DNA from: Chiua virens
Taxonomy: Eukaryota; Basidiomycota; Agaricomycetes; Boletales; Boletaceae
Direction of reading: 5' to 3'
Length of the DNA: 64,000 nucleotides
NCBI GenBank assembly: GCA_019787685.1
Contig: JAHNUO010000004.1
Coordinates: 992,001 to 1,056,000, forward strand
Position 1 is the first letter of the stretch; each line of letters begins with the position of its first letter. Made by a program: the position numbers and the translations under genes. The notes under the pieces are model-generated. The model was not told the origin of the DNA, did no database searches, and saw only the letters and a program-made list of their open reading frames with translations. Positions 60,542 to 64,000 of this stretch are shown one piece after another.

Positions 60542-60857
60542 ATCCTTATTGGATTCGTTTTTCATGGTATGGTTTACATAACTAAGTTGTCCCCGCATCA
60601 AATCTCCGCCACTAAGTTCGTTCCGTTACTTGGCGGGAACGTGACATGAATGCTTGATTACCGGTTATCCGTCTTCTCCTCACTCGCTCCGCGGTGCTGT
60701 CCGGCCGCATCTAGCGGGCATTACGCCAATACACCAGGTGCATTTCCAATTTCGCCTGGTTGCTGTGCGATGTGCGATGTGCGGGTCATATAAGTATGAC
60801 TAAGTCACTGACTTGGCCGGCACCTCTGTATTATCTTCTCTGTTTCGCTACTTACCC

Positions 60858-62743
60858 ATGTCTGAAGCCAAGCAAGTTCAGGATATGTTGGAAACGTTCG
60901 TGTATCTTGATGCATTTTAACCCTGTAACTGCTTTACCTCTCTTAACATGGTACAGGCAGTCCACGGTCGTACGTATTTTGACTAGGACTATCGCCTTGA
61001 ACTGAACGTCAGAAGATGGTGGCTATTGCAGGGTTCACGGTACTTGTCTGGGATCACGTTGTAACATTTGACGACGAAGTATGTGTTCCTTGAAAGATTC
61101 TGTGTTTGCATATCTCATGTTAGCTGGGCCTCGCAGGTTGAACTGATATGGAAACGTGACAAAGGACTTTGTGAGCAGACGCCGATTACTCCACACCCGT
61201 TCCTGACATTGCGATGCAGTGGCATATCTTTTCTTATTGGTGAGTGAGTGGAGAACGTTTGCCGCTATATGGCATATCTTACTTTAAAATAGAACAGGTA
61301 CCTTACACCACTCGGGTTCATTGTGAATCTCGTTGGTGAGGCATACCCGTCCCAGAAATGAACCTAACTGAGACATTAGTTCAGCTTATACCCTTCCCAC
61401 CTGGGGAGACCCAGTGAGTCTGGCGCTTTCGCAACTTACATGTTGACTTACTAGCCAACCAATTCTTGTAGACGTTCGGCCTTCTGTTTTTTTCCTCTAA
61501 ACTACAACTCACCATGCGCATAGTTGTAAACATTTCGTGCGGTATGAAGGGGCTATGACCGTTATAGGCACGCAAGTGGCTGGATTTATCATGTTTCTTC
61601 GGTGAGATTGTTGTTGGATCGCATTTTGTGCCTTTCTTACGAAGGCTGCCAAAGGGTTCGCGCCCTTTACAACCGCAAGAAAGCGGTGATTTGGAGTATC
61701 ATGCTATTGTTCCTGATATGGCTTGGAGTGAACGCTTGGTTGCTCACAAAAGGGCAAGGTCTGTCGTTATCCCTACCACGTGAACATGTTCTCAGTGCTG
61801 CGATCCCAGCGGTTTCCCACTCGTCAGGGTTGCATTGTGTGTGGCTCTCTCGTTGTGTAAGAGTGACGACTGATTACCCTTTGCACTGGCACGACATGTT
61901 GCACAGCATGCACCATGATCTTTGAGGATTCCAGGTACGTGCCCCAAGCTGATGGGCCTTGATGGTTTGTTAAACCTTGTTCAGCAGCAACATTGCATCA
62001 GCTTCTGCATGGCTACCTCTCCTCTACGACACCTACGTTTTTGCACTGACAATAAGCAAGACCAGGTGTGGGACGGGTCACATTGTCAAGACGATGTTGT
62101 CTGATGGGATATTGTACTATATGTGAGATTTTTCCCATTGTCTCCGAGTGTATTACTGACCTGCCCTTCTAGTGCGATCTGTATGGTCAATATCGTTCTA
62201 ACAATCATGATTGTGTGGGCAAACGACGGCCTGAAGAACGTTGCGGCGCAGTAAGTCTATCACTGTTGCGAAATCAGAAATCTTGGGCATTTGACGTTCC
62301 TTTCCGTAGACTTGAGTTATTGTGAGTACATAATAGACCATTTGATATCGGAGGTCGTGACGATAGTTTGTCATTTCCAGGCTTATGGTACGTGATCTCG
62401 TGCGTTTGGGCTAGTGGGATTTACAAACCTAGTTTAGGTGACAATGGTGTCACGTATCACACTCAGTCTGAGGAGGAAAGCACTAGGAGAAAAAGAAACA
62501 ATATTCACATATGGGGATGACTGGTCGGCTCTGAGGTGTATACAAACAGCAAACCGTCGGTCGACTCGACCACGAAAAACAATCAGAATACCTCGACGAG
62601 GCAACAGCACTCCTCACGGTGAACTCTACGCTGAGTCACTACGGCTCAGCACCGTGATTGAAATCACGCGTGATCCAACGATGTCTCCAATAGCCAGTCC
62701 TGTCGGCGGTGGGACACCAAGATGTAGTGTATCCGAGGTGTAA
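60858..62743 (+). CDS. DUF6533-type multi-pass membrane protein
   Basis: Fungus-specific polytopic protein, common in Agaricomycetes genomes and of unknown function. First exons 60858-60895, 60957-60969 (13 nt), 61013-61078, 61137-61170, 61220-61239, 61293-61335, 61386-61414, 61524-61601, then from 61655 on. The family start is clear: VAIAGFTVLVWDHVVTFDDEVELIWKR, YLFLLNRYLTPLGFIVNL, CKHFVRYEG, VIGTQVAGFIMFLRVRALYNRKK, GVNAWLL, CTMIFEDS, ASASAWLPLLYDTYVFALT, MLSDGILYY and QLELLLMVTMVSRITLSLRR. The cytosolic tail of about 95 residues is rich in Arg, Ser and Pro. The join of TWGDP to CKHFVRYEG needs one base (61524) to be skipped. About seven hydrophobic segments give a GPCR-like layout, but no ligand or G-protein evidence exists. 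Confidence 0.8.
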
Positions 62744-63085
62744 CAGGATGGGTAGCACTGTTTGAGAAGTGGTAGACAAAAGGCCGGTTTCGATGGATTG
62801 GTCGCATGTGCTACATAGTATGTGTAGGATAGACAGACAGAGCCCACTAAATCGATGAGATGCGCGATCACGTGGTTATAGTGAGTGGATATGTTTACCG
62901 GAGAGTTCCAAATGGGTCCGAGTGCGGTCGTGCTGTGGTTGCTTTGACTCGGGCAAGTCAGCGCAGGACGCGACCTCGTCGAACCTTTCTCTTTCGTCTT
63001 TCCTTTCCTTCCTTCTCTTTCGCACCAACCTTAAAAAGTACGCCCGCCTCGTGCCATACCCACCCCCACACCACCTACCCTACCC

Positions 63086-64000
63086 ATGACATCTTCCCCA
63101 TCACACGCTATCAGCCCCGGCAGGAACGCTGGCGTCTCAAAGCTGCTCAATGACTATGTCTCTCTCTAGTCATTTCCTACCCAGAACGTGTCGCTGATTT
63201 TGAGCCTCTCAGCAACTCGGCGATTCACTCGGCAAAGGCGCGTTCGGCCAGGTATATCGTGAGTTTTCCTCTTCGCACCGCGATCTTAGATAGATTCAAC
63301 GCGAAATAAAGGCGCTCTCAACTGGGCCACCGGCGAAACCGTCGCCGTCAAGGAGATCCAATTGAGTAACATACCCAAAGGCGAACTCGGACAGATCATG
63401 GTACTTGTTCGGCTTCTGTGTCTTCTGCCACCCTCATCTTGTTCCATAGTCGGAAATCGATTTGCTCAAGAATCTCAATGTATGCTACCTTTTCGCTCCA
63501 GTCATCTCGCGACTAATCAAACGCAGCATCCTAACATCGTCAAATACAAAGGATTTGTCAAGACACGAGAGTACCTGTACATCATTCTGGAGTACGTTTA
63601 CTGTGTGTCCATTTACCTTTTCGTTGATCCTCGGTAGATTTTGCGAAAACGGATCCTTACACAACATATGCAAACGGTTCGGGAAGTTCCCCGAGAATCT
63701 CGTCGGTGTCTACATTCGTCAAGTGCTCGAAGGCCTTGTGTACCTCCACGATCAAGGCGTTATACATCGCGACATCAAAGGCGCGAATATATTAACGAAC
63801 AAGGACGGATGCGTCAAGCTTGCAGATTTTGGAGTTGCTAGTTCTACCACTACCGGCGCGGTCAGTGACGATGCTGTCGTTGGTAGCCCATATTGGAGTA
63901 GGTGACATTTTCGTCTTTCCCACAACGTGTTAACGCCGTGTTGCTGTCAGTGGCACCGGAGGTGATCGAGCAATCTGGTGCAACTACCGCCTCCGACATC
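63086..64000 (+). CDS. sepH: SepH/Cdc7-type septation protein kinase, 5' part
   Basis: N-terminal part of a Ste20/Cdc15-like kinase that heads the septation initiation network in fungi (SepH in Aspergillus, Cdc7 in fission yeast). Exons 63086-63157, 63213-63258, 63312-63400, 63450-63479, 63527-63591, 63638-63897 and from 63951 past the window end. Kinase marks: [27 protein letters not shown] with the ATP-binding Lys, [56 protein letters not shown] and GSPYWMAPEVIE. The first intron has an unusual GTCTCT donor at 63158. The call to this subgroup rests on the [15 protein letters not shown] and [17 protein letters not shown] context; other Ste20-type kinases are less likely. A conserved C-terminal region should follow beyond the window. 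Confidence 0.88.

Noticed and set aside
15370..61530. Programmed +1 frameshifting as a general system (Euplotes-like)
   Set aside because: The ten contexts share no slippery codon, stop codon or downstream element, and only two have a stop at the shift (15608, 43767). I keep it as a testable alternative, not as a call.

Overview
The window is nuclear DNA of a filamentous fungus, most likely a basidiomycete of the Agaricomycetes type. Genes are dense on both strands and cut by many short introns (mostly about 45-60 nt, GT-AG, with CTAAC/CTGAC-like branch points close to the acceptor). The gene set is typical of such genomes: a DUF6533-type membrane protein, fungal 7-TM proteins, a SepH/Cdc7-type kinase, a CE8 pectinesterase and an NLR-like relic. 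Gene models were built by hand from splice signals and reading-frame continuity; lengths in amino acids are sums of those exons. No CRISPR array, tRNA, rRNA or intact transposon was seen.

Layout. 0-0.13 kb: 3' end of ribosomal protein eS19. 0.45-7.8 kb: a head-to-tail duplication of a GNAT acetyltransferase plus a pyruvate decarboxylase, with one GNAT copy reduced to a stub. 8-14 kb: a casein-kinase-1-like kinase with a duplicated C-terminal module, a delta-12 fatty acid desaturase and a seven-helix membrane protein. 14.8-21.6 kb: one very long gene that reads as an AMP-binding (adenylate-forming) domain, a carrier-like domain and a complete ABCC transporter in a single protein. 21.8-23 kb: ETF beta. 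23.4-34.1 kb, minus strand: a large RING-H2 protein, an MFS transporter and the exosome nuclease Rrp6. 34.3-38.2 kb, plus strand: Cdc123 and a fungal SAM methyltransferase. 39.5-44.3 kb: a damaged pectinesterase and an Aurora kinase. 44.6-53.8 kb: mitochondrial processing peptidase beta, a FIST-domain protein, an NLR-like relic (plus strand) and an SPX-EXS phosphate transporter. 54-59 kb: gene-poor, with two decayed pectinesterase copies on the minus strand. 59.3-64 kb: a syntaxin, a DUF6533 membrane protein and the 5' part of a SepH/Cdc7-type kinase.

Most genes are unrelated housekeeping functions (translation, RNA decay, mitochondria, mitosis, membrane traffic) and do not form an evident pathway. 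The exception in architecture is the adenylation-ABCC fusion, which would put substrate activation and export in one polypeptide; it lies near a desaturase and ETF beta, but a link to lipid metabolism is only a guess.

A second theme runs through the window: ten places where conserved protein sequence continues only after skipping one base. All ten are net +1 and none is net -1. They hit six genes, including Aurora kinase, which should be essential. Insertion-type assembly error is the simplest reading, but it should be tested against reads and transcripts.
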